Source: Thermoflavimicrobium dichotomicum
GTDB lineage: Bacteria > Bacillota > Bacilli > Thermoactinomycetales > Thermoactinomycetaceae
NCBI RefSeq assembly: GCF_900114055.1
Contig: NZ_FORR01000007.1
Location: 1 to 64,000, forward strand
DNA length: 64,000 nt
Reading direction: 5' to 3'
Positions 1 through 6,595 of the stretch are shown here, piece by piece; the first letter of the stretch is position 1, and every line of letters starts with the position of its first letter. The position numbers and the translations under genes were made by a program. The notes beneath the pieces are model-generated. The model was not told the DNA's origin. It saw only the letters and a list, made by a program, of their open reading frames with translations, and did not search any database.

Positions 1-68
1 CACATTCTGCTTTGGGATATTTATCCCCTAAAGAGTTTCGTCAATCTATAACTTCAAATGTTGCTTAA
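1..68 (+). CDS. IS3-family transposase OrfB, C-terminal fragment (cut by window edge)
   Basis: Reading from base 3, the frame gives HSALGYLSPKEF and a few more residues to a TAA at 66-68. The (R)HSALGYLSPxEF signature is the conserved C-terminus of IS3/IS150-type DDE transposases, just after the catalytic rve domain. Only 21 residues are visible, so activity cannot be judged. Confidence 0.75.
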   Translation, partial: HSALGYLSPKEFRQSITSNVA

Positions 69-90
69 ATGTCTGGACAAACGGGGTTCA
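1..90 (+). mobile_element. Right end of an IS3-family insertion sequence
   Basis: The first 68 bases encode the last residues of an IS3-type OrfB transposase. About 20 bases later comes a likely terminal inverted repeat at 70-90, ending in the CA dinucleotide typical of IS3-family tips. Beyond 90 the sequence reads as the interrupted start of a response regulator gene on the other strand, which places the junction. The left end and any target duplication lie outside the window. Family assignment rests only on the transposase tail and the tip. Confidence 0.75.
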
Positions 91-148
91 TTAAGAGGTC
101 ATTAACCTCTTGATCATCTTCAACAACGAGAATTTTTATATTTTCCAA
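91..148 (-). pseudogene. Response regulator receiver domain, truncated by IS insertion
   Basis: A TTG start at 148 follows a strong GGAGGTGG site. It encodes 19 residues, beginning MENIKILVVEDDQEV, the first beta strand and acidic pocket of a receiver domain. The frame then enters the IS inverted repeat and stops at 65. The rest of the gene is not seen here and should lie beyond the IS. The insertion sits beside a small palindrome (93-99 with 105-111). The type of regulator cannot be told. Confidence 0.6.
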
Positions 149-281
149 CTCGACCACCTCCGAAATCTTATTTTTCAGTGCCATTAATGCATCAATCTCA
201 TTTTTTAGGTGTATTTTTAATGTCATTAAAATAGATAAATGTGACATAATTAAATTAGGTTGAATCAAGAGAGATGATTAC

Positions 282-470
282 ATGGCAAAACAAGAATTTC
301 GTGAAGATATGATTTTGGATGAAATCAGAAGGTATATAAACAGGAATGTCCAGAACAGAGAAAAGATCGAGGCGATATGCCCCGATCTTTTCCATTCACA
401 ATCAAAAAGGAAGATGATCCTGAAACTGGCTTTCCAAGTACTTGCCATTATCCCACAACAGGATCTTTAA
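282..470 (+). CDS. Hypothetical 62-residue protein, doubtful
   Basis: The frame opens at an ATG with only a weak purine-rich site (GAGAGATGA) before it. The first 30 residues are charged and helical (MAKQEFREDM, then DEIRRYINRNVQ). The second half runs through a strong inverted repeat at 361-391 that looks like a terminator. That suggests a shorter original gene with a decayed end, or no gene at all. I recognise no family. Confidence 0.22.
   Translation: MAKQEFREDMILDEIRRYINRNVQNREKIEAICPDLFHSQSKRKMILKLAFQVLAIIPQQDL
361..391. terminator. Bidirectional stem-loop terminator
   Basis: A 13-bp stem (361-373 with 379-391, one A-C mismatch) has a five-base loop, with AAAA at its 5' base and TTTT at its 3' base. 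It lies beyond the end of spoVAEA on the minus strand and could close the spoVA transcript. Confidence 0.5.
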
Positions 471-527
471 AAATGATAGCTTGGATCAGGCTGGTGGTTT
501 CATACATGCATTTCAGCTTCCCAAGCA

Positions 528-1088
528 TTATCGATACATATTTAATATTAATTGCACAGCCTTGGTTGTAATGGGTGCTCCGATCCGAACATGATCTTTT
601 CTCCTCATCTTTCCAATATCCCCAATTCCAATAACGATGGGGACCTGAATATGATTGAGCACTTCTACGGTATCTCCATAAATTCTGAGCGGCTTATTTT
701 TTTGGATCTGTCCATCTTTATCGATACAATGACTAACAATTTGTCCATGCAAGTCCACTGCCATATGAATGGGTGTTCCTCTCCCTTTTGTACAATTGGA
801 TGCAACCGCAATCACCCCGAGCACCTGAATATCCGGATGGGATGCTACATAGCGAAGCGCTCGCTCTCCCATTCCTTCTTTCGCATTTCCGCAATCATCA
901 AACATAACCAGAACAGGGTCATACGGCGTTTGCTGAATCAGTGCAACCAACATGGGACCGGAAAGTGGCGTTGGATTTCCCGACGACAGTGAAATACACC
1001 GTCCCCCAATCTGCTTTGCTACCAGTTCCAATACTTCTTTTGCTATCTGATCACCATCTGTAACGAGAATCACTTTTCGCTTGGGCAT
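528..1088 (-). CDS. spoVAEA: Stage V sporulation protein AE (SpoVAEA)
   Basis: A 186-residue soluble protein of the SpoVAEA family (PF14097 type), encoded in the sigma-G-controlled spoVA operon. That operon builds the channel moving dipicolinic acid into the forespore. The N-terminus KRKVILVTDGD, the stretch IGGRCISLSSGNPT, and QTPYDPVLVMFDD and VPIVIGIGDIGKM are all close to the B. subtilis protein. I start at the fourth codon of the open frame because GAGGGATGAG then stands at normal RBS distance. It is 29 bases after spoVAB and is the last gene of the operon. The exact role of SpoVAEA in the channel is not settled. Confidence 0.9.
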   Translation of the reverse strand: MPKRKVILVTDGDQIAKEVLELVAKQIGGRCISLSSGNPTPLSGPMLVALIQQTPYDPVLVMFDDCGNAKEGMGERALRYVASHPDIQVLGVIAVASNCTKGRGTPIHMAVDLHGQIVSHCIDKDGQIQKNKPLRIYGDTVEVLNHIQVPIVIGIGDIGKMRRKDHVRIGAPITTKAVQLILNMYR

Positions 1089-1117
1089 ACCGCTCATCCC
1101 TCAGTTGCTCTTTTTCA

Positions 1118-1543
1118 CTACCACACCTGAAAAATTAACCACTGAAACAGTGACCCAAAAATTTTTCCCAACGCCATGGCCATTAATATATAAAGAAGAT
1201 AGTCTTGAATATGTAGACGTTTCACCATGATTGGCAATACATTCAACACTTCTGCCAATGCAGCGGCCAGCATTCCTACAAACATTCCTGTCAGAAGTCC
1301 CAAAAAAGCCGTAATAAAAACCGGCGCTTCAATCACCCATCCGCGCAAATCAAACCATGTAAACAGAACAACCCCCAAAACAATGCCATATTCGTATAAA
1401 TGAATCATTTTCCCTGTTTTACTCAACTGCACCAATCGTGGAACAATACCCAAAACGGTAATAAAGGCTACAAATCCACTACCAACAGCAAAACCACCTG
1501 CTAATCCCAGAAAAATCAATAATAGATTATGGAGAACCATCAT
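1118..1543 (-). CDS. spoVAB: Stage V sporulation protein AB
   Basis: A 141-residue integral membrane protein with about four hydrophobic segments (LLLIFLGLAGGFAVGSGFVAF at the N-terminus; others near residues 50, 75-100 and 118-135). SpoVAB is one of the membrane subunits of the dipicolinic acid channel. The start is a double ATG preceded by GAAAGGATT inside the end of spoVAA, giving an overlap of about 17 bases that implies coupled translation. In B. subtilis spoVAC would come next; here spoVAEA follows directly. Confidence 0.88.
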   Translation of the reverse strand: MMVLHNLLLIFLGLAGGFAVGSGFVAFITVLGIVPRLVQLSKTGKMIHLYEYGIVLGVVLFTWFDLRGWVIEAPVFITAFLGLLTGMFVGMLAAALAEVLNVLPIMVKRLHIQDYLLYILMAMALGKIFGSLFQWLIFQVW

Positions 1544-2150
1544 AATCCTTTCGTTCCGCTTTCTGTTTTTCATCATCGATAATAAACTGGTCAATTGCTT
1601 CTTGATATAAAAACATTTCCAGCTCCATCGGGCTAGGTTCTTCATTGAACCGCTTTTTAAATAAATGATTAAAAAAGAGAATCATCCCGACACCGATTCC
1701 AATGGAATACGGGATCTGTAAAACCAATGGATTCTTTTCTTTCTCTCCTGTTACCAAATAATAAATCCGCTCATGCACTTCTTTCATATTTACATCTGTA
1801 TGAAAGTTCATGATAGCCAGTCCCGACCCCGTAAACAAAAAGATCCAAATCAGAACAATGGACAATTTTTTGGGAATCCGGATCGGTGTCATGATCTCGA
1901 CGATCGTTTGCAAGGGTCCAATATTGCGCAAATCCGCTTGAGGAACATGTTGCCGGATTCGTTCAATCACTTCTCTTAATTCAATGAGAGCATAATTTCC
2001 ATGAGCCAAATCGACTGTATGAATGGGAAGATCCTGTAGATATTGCCATTTTTCATCTGCAACCAAATAACAAATATCTTTCAAACGCAGCAATTGCCCA
2101 CATTGAACGAGAACTTTTTTCTTTAATCGCAGATAAATCACCGTCTCCAT
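1527..2150 (-). CDS. spoVAA: Stage V sporulation protein AA
   Basis: First gene of the spoVA operon, 207 residues. It has a soluble N-terminal half (METVIYLRLKKKV, then IRLKDICYLVADE-like text) of the SpoVAA DUF type, then two membrane helices (about 110-130 and 158-180) and an acidic tail. I begin at METVIY, not 11 codons earlier, because AAAGGAAGC is well placed. A CATACTA box at 2184-2190 resembles a sigma-G minus-10, but no convincing minus-35 stands before it. In B. subtilis this gene lies directly beyond sigF; here two Sel1 proteins intervene. Confidence 0.88.
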   Translation of the reverse strand: METVIYLRLKKKVLVQCGQLLRLKDICYLVADEKWQYLQDLPIHTVDLAHGNYALIELREVIERIRQHVPQADLRNIGPLQTIVEIMTPIRIPKKLSIVLIWIFLFTGSGLAIMNFHTDVNMKEVHERIYYLVTGEKEKNPLVLQIPYSIGIGVGMILFFNHLFKKRFNEEPSPMELEMFLYQEAIDQFIIDDEKQKAERKDYDGSP

Positions 2151-2255
2151 GGGCAAGCTTCCTTTCAACATACAAGTTTCCATTAGTATGTACCAAATCG
2201 TTTTCTTCCTTTCTAACGTCGCTCGAAAAATAACGAAATCAAATTATTATGATTA

Positions 2256-2351
2256 TTATGGAACCACCCGATTTTCATGGATAAAAAAGACCAGAACCCA
2301 GGCGAGTTCCAAAAGCCAACCGGCGAGAACTGCTAATAAGGTTCTGGTCAT
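2256..2351 (-). CDS. Possible 31-residue membrane peptide inside a terminator-like palindrome
   Basis: From an ATG at 2351 the frame reads MTRTLLAVLAGWLLELAW and on to a TAA at 2258, a single hydrophobic helix with a short charged tail. No ribosome binding site precedes it. The same DNA forms a 10-bp inverted repeat (2289-2298 with 2340-2349), so the frame may be a by-product of a terminator. Listed because the peptide looks protein-like; likelihood is low. Confidence 0.2.
   Translation of the reverse strand: MTRTLLAVLAGWLLELAWVLVFFIHENRVVP
2281..2349 (-). terminator. Terminator of the J-like/Sel1 gene
   Basis: A perfect 10-bp stem (2289-2298 with 2340-2349) encloses a loop of about 41 bases. 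The loop holds smaller stems (AGTTC/GAACT and GCC/GGC). On the minus strand TTTTTTAT follows at once. It separates the upstream gene from spoVAA. Confidence 0.6.
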
Positions 2352-2420
2352 TATTTTTTGGCTTTCAGGATGTAGCCATGCTAAACTTCCTGTAAATTGT
2401 CAACGAAGTACCCCATTGTC

Positions 2421-3707
2421 TCAAGATGTACCATCTCCAGGAGGAGTGGTCCCGGTACCACCATCCCCAGGGTTGGTTCCATTGTTACCATTCCCTGGTT
2501 CGGTCCCGGTATTCCCATTTCCCGGGTTGGTTCCATTGTTGCCACTCCCTGGTTCGGTCCCAGTATTTCCATCCCCGGGATTGGTTCCAGTATTGCCATT
2601 TCCAGGAGGAGTGGTTCCGGTACCATCATTCCCAGGCTGTTGCGGTTGCTGGCCATTTGCTGGCTGGGTTCCTGTATTCCCGGGATTCGACTGAGTTCCT
2701 CCGTTACCCGAATCGGAACCCTTTCGCCCATTCCATTGATCTGGTTCGGATCCCTGATCTTCCTGAGGTTCTTCTGCTTTCTTTTGCTGATTGTTCATAT
2801 CGCTATTTTTCGCTGGATTTTCATGATTACTCGGAGGTTGCTGCTTCTGTTCATTCATGGCGTAAACCGCCACACCCAGCACGAAGATCACAGCAACGAA
2901 TATGGCGGCTTTACTTGCCCAACCACTCTTTTTCACTCGTTCTGTCTTGCGTTCCTGTTTTTTCTTCGGATGATGCCCGACGACATTATGTTCTTTTGAT
3001 AAACGCTCATCCAGTATCTTTTGTGCATCATCACTTCCCAGTTGGGCCGCTTTAACAAGCCATTGAATTCCTTCTGTTGTATTTTTATTGAATGAATCTC
3101 CATCCAACAGCCTCTGTCCCAGCTCTGTCATGGCTGGAATACTTCCCGCTTCGGCAGCTTTTTTCAGCCATTTCTCTCCTTCTTTGACATCGAGCGGCAA
3201 GAATTTTCCCTGTAAAAAGTAAAGAGCCAACTGATACATGGCTTCCAGATTTCCCAATTCCGCCGCCTTGATGATCCATTCAATCCCTTTCATTTTATCC
3301 GTGTTGCTGGAATTACCCTCCAGCAACTTTCTCCCTAACTCCACCATTTCATCCGCAGTAGGTTCAGGGTCTGATTTTTTTGCTTCGGTATGATTTTCCT
3401 CATCCTGTTTATCTATCAGCTGATCGTTTTTTTCAGGATCCGTTTCCTGTTTCCTCTCTTCTTGACGTACTTCAAAAGTCGAAAGCGCTGTGATCTTTTT
3501 ATCGTATTCTTTTCTCTTCTCCTCATCCAGCAAGACATCTTGCATTTCCTCTAAACGGCGCAACATGCGCTCTGCTTCGACACGTCTTTCAAAATCGGGA
3601 GAATTGGTACGTTGATGCCAAATGCGTTGCTTCTGATAAATGGCTTCCTGAATCTCTTCTGTCGATGCCGAAGGAGATATCTCCAATATTTCATAGTAGT
3701 TTTCCAT
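2421..3707 (-). CDS. J-like domain and Sel1-repeat membrane protein with repetitive tail
   Basis: A 428-residue protein in four parts. Residues 1-70 look like a DnaJ domain (MENYYEILEISPSAS start, EEKRKEYDK end), but the HPD tripeptide needed to stimulate Hsp70 is replaced (WHQR). Residues 120-240 hold about three Sel1 (TPR-like) repeats with the motif KAAELGNLEAM. A single membrane helix lies near 268-285. The last 140 residues are a Gly/Asn/Thr/Pro-rich tail with nine-residue repeats. The topology suggests a cytoplasmic scaffold with an extracytoplasmic tail. It is a paralogue of the next gene upstream. The location between sigF and spoVA hints at a sporulation role but proves nothing. Confidence 0.8.
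   Translation of the reverse strand: MENYYEILEISPSASTEEIQEAIYQKQRIWHQRTNSPDFERRVEAERMLRRLEEMQDVLLDEEKRKEYDKKITALSTFEVRQEERKQETDPEKNDQLIDKQDEENHTEAKKSDPEPTADEMVELGRKLLEGNSSNTDKMKGIEWIIKAAELGNLEAMYQLALYFLQGKFLPLDVKEGEKWLKKAAEAGSIPAMTELGQRLLDGDSFNKNTTEGIQWLVKAAQLGSDDAQKILDERLSKEHNVVGHHPKKKQERKTERVKKSGWASKAAIFVAVIFVLGVAVYAMNEQKQQPPSNHENPAKNSDMNNQQKKAEEPQEDQGSEPDQWNGRKGSDSGNGGTQSNPGNTGTQPANGQQPQQPGNDGTGTTPPGNGNTGTNPGDGNTGTEPGSGNNGTNPGNGNTGTEPGNGNNGTNPGDGGTGTTPPGDGTS
2457..2591 (-). repeat. 27-bp tandem repeats coding a nine-residue Gly/Asn/Pro motif
   Basis: Five consecutive 27-bp units encode the pattern (T/N)GT(N/E)PG(D/S/N)GN, alternating between a TGTEPG and an NGTNPG form. Degenerate units flank the block on both sides. 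Such in-frame minisatellites expand and contract easily, so tail length may differ between strains. Confidence 0.85.
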
Positions 3708-3780
3708 CTGTTAACTTCCCCTTCAGTACTTGGTTAAAAGTCTATGCCAATCAAGAGTAAAACACTGTTGTACACAGTTA

Positions 3781-3814
3781 GTTGACAACTTTCCATTATA
3801 TACCGTTTGTCAAC
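3781..3814. repeat. Short palindrome of the TTGACAA/TTGTCAA family
   Basis: GTTGACAA at 3781-3788 is mirrored by TTGTCAAC at 3807-3814, around an AT-rich centre. The TTGACAA-CTTTCC side resembles the outer arms of the larger elements at 6495 and 50358. It lies in the 193-base gap upstream of the J-like gene and could serve as an operator. The rest of that gap shows nothing further. Confidence 0.5.
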
Positions 3815-3899
3815 AGGCTTGGTACTGTAGTACAATTTCCAGTTATATTCTACCATTCATTGTACTAGCAAACACGTTTTCTTTCATTCATTTTCTTTC

Positions 3900-3927
3900 A
3901 AAAAAAAGAACCCTTGAATCGGGTTCT
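3900..3927 (-). terminator. Intrinsic terminator of the Sel1 protein gene
   Basis: A perfect 7-bp stem (3907-3913 with 3921-3927) has a seven-base loop. On the minus strand it is followed by a run of seven T (complement of 3900-3906). It lies nine bases beyond the stop codon. Confidence 0.85.
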
Positions 3928-3935
3928 CAAACTAA

Positions 3936-4604
3936 CTAATCTACTAAAAACCGTAAAATTTCCAATTCAAAATAGATTCCTAACACAATCAAAAGAACAA
4001 TCGCCCCAATTCCGACCATCACCCAACCTGCTTTTTTACCAACCTTTTCTCGCTTGTTTACCTTTGGTAACTTCTCTACTGGATATCCCAGTTCCAATAC
4101 TTGCGTGATCCAATTTGTACCCTCGACATTTTCCGGAGATTGTTCCAACAAGTAACAACCCAATTCAACCATCGCTTCCATATGTCCTGCTTCTGCAGCT
4201 CTTCGCAGCCATCTTTCTCCTTCCTCGGGATCCCTAGCCAGTACATCCCCCTGACAAAAACACCGACCAAGTCGATACATAGCCTGCGGATTTTCACGAA
4301 AAGCTGCCCGAATAATCCAACCAATCCCGTTCGCTTTGTTTTGCTTCATCTGATTGCCATCAAACAACCGACATCCCAACTGGCACATTGCTTCTGTATG
4401 CCCTGCTTTGGCGGCACTTCTCAACCATTGTTCTCCTTCTACAACTTTGCCTTGCTCGAAATAATGCTGGGATAATAGAAACATCGCTTCTACACTGCCA
4501 TTTTCCGCAGCATGAATCCACTGGAACTCAATCGTTTCTGTCAAATGTTTCTCTTGAAAATCCACTTCTTCTCTTGTTCTTACATTGGCTTTTTCCCGTG
4601 TCAT
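3936..4604 (-). CDS. Sel1-repeat protein with C-terminal membrane anchor
   Basis: A 222-residue protein with four to five Sel1/TPR-like repeats (for example WLRSAAKAGHTEAMCQLG and WLRRAAEAGHMEAMVELG), a basic linker, and one membrane helix near the C-terminus, so tail-anchored. Sel1 repeats mediate protein-protein contact. It shares repeat type and anchor with the J-like protein 230 bases downstream, probably by duplication, but lacks the J-like domain and long tail. I start at MTREKAN because GGAAGG sits seven bases ahead. It has its own terminator. Function unknown. Confidence 0.78.
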   Translation of the reverse strand: MTREKANVRTREEVDFQEKHLTETIEFQWIHAAENGSVEAMFLLSQHYFEQGKVVEGEQWLRSAAKAGHTEAMCQLGCRLFDGNQMKQNKANGIGWIIRAAFRENPQAMYRLGRCFCQGDVLARDPEEGERWLRRAAEAGHMEAMVELGCYLLEQSPENVEGTNWITQVLELGYPVEKLPKVNKREKVGKKAGWVMVGIGAIVLLIVLGIYFELEILRFLVD

Positions 4605-4716
4605 CGCATAACCTTCCATCTATTCTGACTTTCATTTAAGATTGTTGATAAAAAGTCCGTTTTTGGCATCAGGATTCTTTTTCTTTCGATATCATATGTT
4701 TTTCCCACAAAAAGCA

Positions 4717-4750
4717 TGAAACAAAACAAAAACACCTCATCCAGAGGCGT
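4717..4750 (-). terminator. Terminator of the spoIIA operon
   Basis: A seven-base stem (4732-4738 with 4744-4750, one G-T pair on the RNA) overlaps the sigF stop codon and is followed on the minus strand by TTTTTGTTTTG. Confidence 0.7.
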
Positions 4751-5525
4751 CAGGAAAGTCCTGATTCATATCCGGTTCAAGCTCTGCACGCATACGGGAA
4801 ATGATCTTTTTTTCTAACCGTGATATCTGCACCTGGGATACACCCAATCGCTCGGCCACTTCTGCCTGGGTTTGGTCTTTGTAATAGCGAAGATAGACAA
4901 TCAGGCGCTCCCGTTCACTCAATCGATGAATCGCATCTTTGAGTGCCAACTTGTCAAACCAGGTGGATTCAGATTCATCCGCGATCTGATCCATTAAAGT
5001 AATCGGATCTCCATCGTTCTCATAAACATTTTCGTAAATGGAAGCAGGCGCTCGGTTCGCCTCTTGTGCAAAGACGATCTCCTCCGGGGCCACTCCCAGT
5101 TCTTTAGCAATTTCATGAATCGTGGGTACACGATCCATTCTTTTGGACAATTCATCTTTGGTTTTCTTGATGCGGTTGGCCATCTCTTTTAATGAGCGGC
5201 TCACTTTGACAATGCCATCATCACGCAAAAAGCGTTGTATTTCCCCAATAATCATCGGAACGGCATAAGTGGAAAACTTGACATCATAGGAAAGATCAAA
5301 CTTGTCAACAGCCTTGAGTAACCCAATACAACCGATCTGGAACAAATCCTCCGCCTCATATCCGCGATTTAAAAAGCGTTGCACAACAGACCAAACCAGT
5401 CGAATATTATGCTGAATCAGTCGGTCACGCGCGCTTTGGTCACCGGCTTGACTCGCTTCAATGAGCTCACGAACTTCTTCGTCGGACAAATGTTGGTATT
5501 TATGATTACGCACATCAGCATCCAT
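4737..5525 (-). CDS. sigF: RNA polymerase sporulation sigma factor F
   Basis: First forespore-specific sigma factor, 262 residues, slightly longer than the B. subtilis protein. Region 2 (DLFQIGCIGLLKAVDKFD, then FSTYAVPMIIGEIQRFLRDD), region 3 and region 4 (LSERERLIVYLRYYKDQTQAEVA, SQVQISRLEKK) are intact. Its activity is held by SpoIIAB and freed by SpoIIAA, both encoded just upstream in the same operon. RBS GAGGGATT precedes the ATG. Start 10 bases after the spoIIAB stop shows translational coupling. Confidence 0.96.
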   Translation of the reverse strand: MDADVRNHKYQHLSDEEVRELIEASQAGDQSARDRLIQHNIRLVWSVVQRFLNRGYEAEDLFQIGCIGLLKAVDKFDLSYDVKFSTYAVPMIIGEIQRFLRDDGIVKVSRSLKEMANRIKKTKDELSKRMDRVPTIHEIAKELGVAPEEIVFAQEANRAPASIYENVYENDGDPITLMDQIADESESTWFDKLALKDAIHRLSERERLIVYLRYYKDQTQAEVAERLGVSQVQISRLEKKIISRMRAELEPDMNQDFPDASG

Positions 5526-5535
5526 TGCGAATCCC

Positions 5536-5994
5536 TCAATTCGCCATCTTTTGCTGCTGATGGCTTTTTAGATATTTCACCATGTAAATGGTTGTGCCTT
5601 CACCGGGTTTGGAGTGAATCGTCACTTCGTCCATAAAATTTTCCATGATGGTAAATCCCATTCCGGACCGTTCCAGTTCGGGCTTGGAAGTGTACAAGGG
5701 CTGACGCGCTTCACTGACGTCCTGAATTCCAACACCATAGTCAGTCACTTGAATGCATACCCGTTTTCCTTCGATTTCCGCCCGGATGTAGATCATGCCC
5801 TCTCCATTTTCATAACCATGAATCACCGCATTTGTCACAGCTTCAGATACCACTGTTTTGATATCCGTCAGTTCTTCTACAGTCGGGTCCAGTTGAGATA
5901 CAAAGGATGCAACGGCTACACGGGCAAAAGACTCATTTTCTGAGCGACTTGGAAACTTGAGCTCCATGAAATTCTTATGTACTTTTGGTTTCAT
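5536..5994 (-). CDS. spoIIAB: Anti-sigma F factor and SpoIIAA kinase
   Basis: A 152-residue GHKL-type serine kinase. The N-box ([13 protein letters not shown], residues 50-62) and G1 box (DYGVGIQD) that bind ATP are present. It binds SigF to block it and phosphorylates SpoIIAA. The start chosen is MKPKVHKN, which overlaps the spoIIAA stop as ATGA. A GTGGGG stretch lies just before it. Confidence 0.95.
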   Translation of the reverse strand: MKPKVHKNFMELKFPSRSENESFARVAVASFVSQLDPTVEELTDIKTVVSEAVTNAVIHGYENGEGMIYIRAEIEGKRVCIQVTDYGVGIQDVSEARQPLYTSKPELERSGMGFTIMENFMDEVTIHSKPGEGTTIYMVKYLKSHQQQKMAN

Positions 5995-6344
5995 GATGCC
6001 ACCCCACACGCTGAAACTGCGCTTTTTTCATCCTCAAAAGTAGGAAGAATCTTGAATAGACCAGACATTTCCATCAAACGGTAGACCGAAGGCTGAATGG
6101 AACAGAGAACCATCCTCCCGCCCAGTTGCGATACTTTCTTGTATCTTCCCAGGATCATGCCTAATCCTGAGCTATCCATAAAGTCAAGATGTTTCAAATT
6201 CAACACCAGATGCGTGTAGATGTCTTTGGCCAGTTCGTGCTCGATCTGATGACGTACTTGCTCAGCCGTATGATGATCCAACTCGCCCATTAATCTAACA
6301 ACAAGCACGTTTCGATAGTGCTTCATTTCCATCTTCAGACTCAT
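5991..6344 (-). CDS. spoIIAA: Anti-sigma F factor antagonist
   Basis: A 117-residue STAS-domain protein, the same length as in B. subtilis. The phosphorylated serine lies in [15 protein letters not shown] (Ser58). The unphosphorylated form displaces SigF from SpoIIAB in the forespore. It opens the operon, preceded by a strong AGGAGGCG and a sigma-H promoter about 35 bases further up. Unlike in B. subtilis, dacF upstream is closed off by a terminator, so no readthrough from dacF is expected. Confidence 0.96.
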   Translation of the reverse strand: MSLKMEMKHYRNVLVVRLMGELDHHTAEQVRHQIEHELAKDIYTHLVLNLKHLDFMDSSGLGMILGRYKKVSQLGGRMVLCSIQPSVYRLMEMSGLFKILPTFEDEKSAVSACGVAS

Positions 6345-6378
6345 TTATTCGCCTCCTCTTACAGCTTCCAAACTAATA

Positions 6379-6404
6379 ATTCTATCCATTTCCTTTTATT
6401 TCCT
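6379..6404 (-). promoter_or_regulatory. Sigma-H promoter of spoIIAA-spoIIAB-sigF
   Basis: On the minus strand, AGGAAAT (complement of 6398-6404), exactly 12 bases, then ATAGAAT (complement of 6379-6385). This meets the sigma-H pattern RnAGGAwWW-n11-12-RnnGAAT at every fixed position, counting the GA before the first box. The spoIIA operon of B. subtilis is sigma-H dependent, which supports the call. Confidence 0.75.
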
Positions 6405-6462
6405 TCTTTCTGCAGTAATCCGGATTCATCCATCCGTCAAATCAGTCCTTTTTTCGCCAAAC

Positions 6463-6487
6463 AAAAAACCCTGCATCATACAGGGTT
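6463..6487 (-). terminator. Terminator of dacF
   Basis: A perfect 7-bp stem (6467-6473 with 6481-6487) has a seven-base loop and TTTT beyond the stem on the minus strand. It lies past the palindromic repeat that follows dacF. Confidence 0.75.
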
Positions 6488-6494
6488 CAGCTGA

Positions 6495-6571
6495 TTGACA
6501 AAGTTTCCGTCATATGCCGGTTTTCCTTTCCAGGTCGTTCAACTGGAAAAGGAAAACCGGGCTTGTCAACG
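6495..6571. repeat. Palindromic intergenic repeat, family A
   Basis: Outer arms TTGACAA (6495-6501) and TTGTCAA (6563-6569) enclose an inner stem of about 14 bp (CGGTTTTCCTTTCC with GGAAAAGGAAAACCG). Both arms and the TTGACAAAGTTTCCGT and CGTTCAACTGGAAAAGG text recur at 50396-50500. It stands between dacF and its terminator. Confidence 0.75.
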
Positions 6572-6595
6572 GCCTCACTCCTGTAGCAAACAGGG

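Noticed and set aside
2149-2999. Plus-strand Pro/Val-rich and Ser/Ile-rich frames over the J-like gene
   Set aside because: They are mirror frames of the repetitive Gly/Asn/Pro tail on the minus strand; no RBS, and the minus frame has clear domains.
3781-3814. TTGACA and TATAAT as a sigma-A promoter for the J-like gene
   Set aside because: On the minus strand the two boxes are only about nine bases apart, too close; they are part of a palindrome instead.
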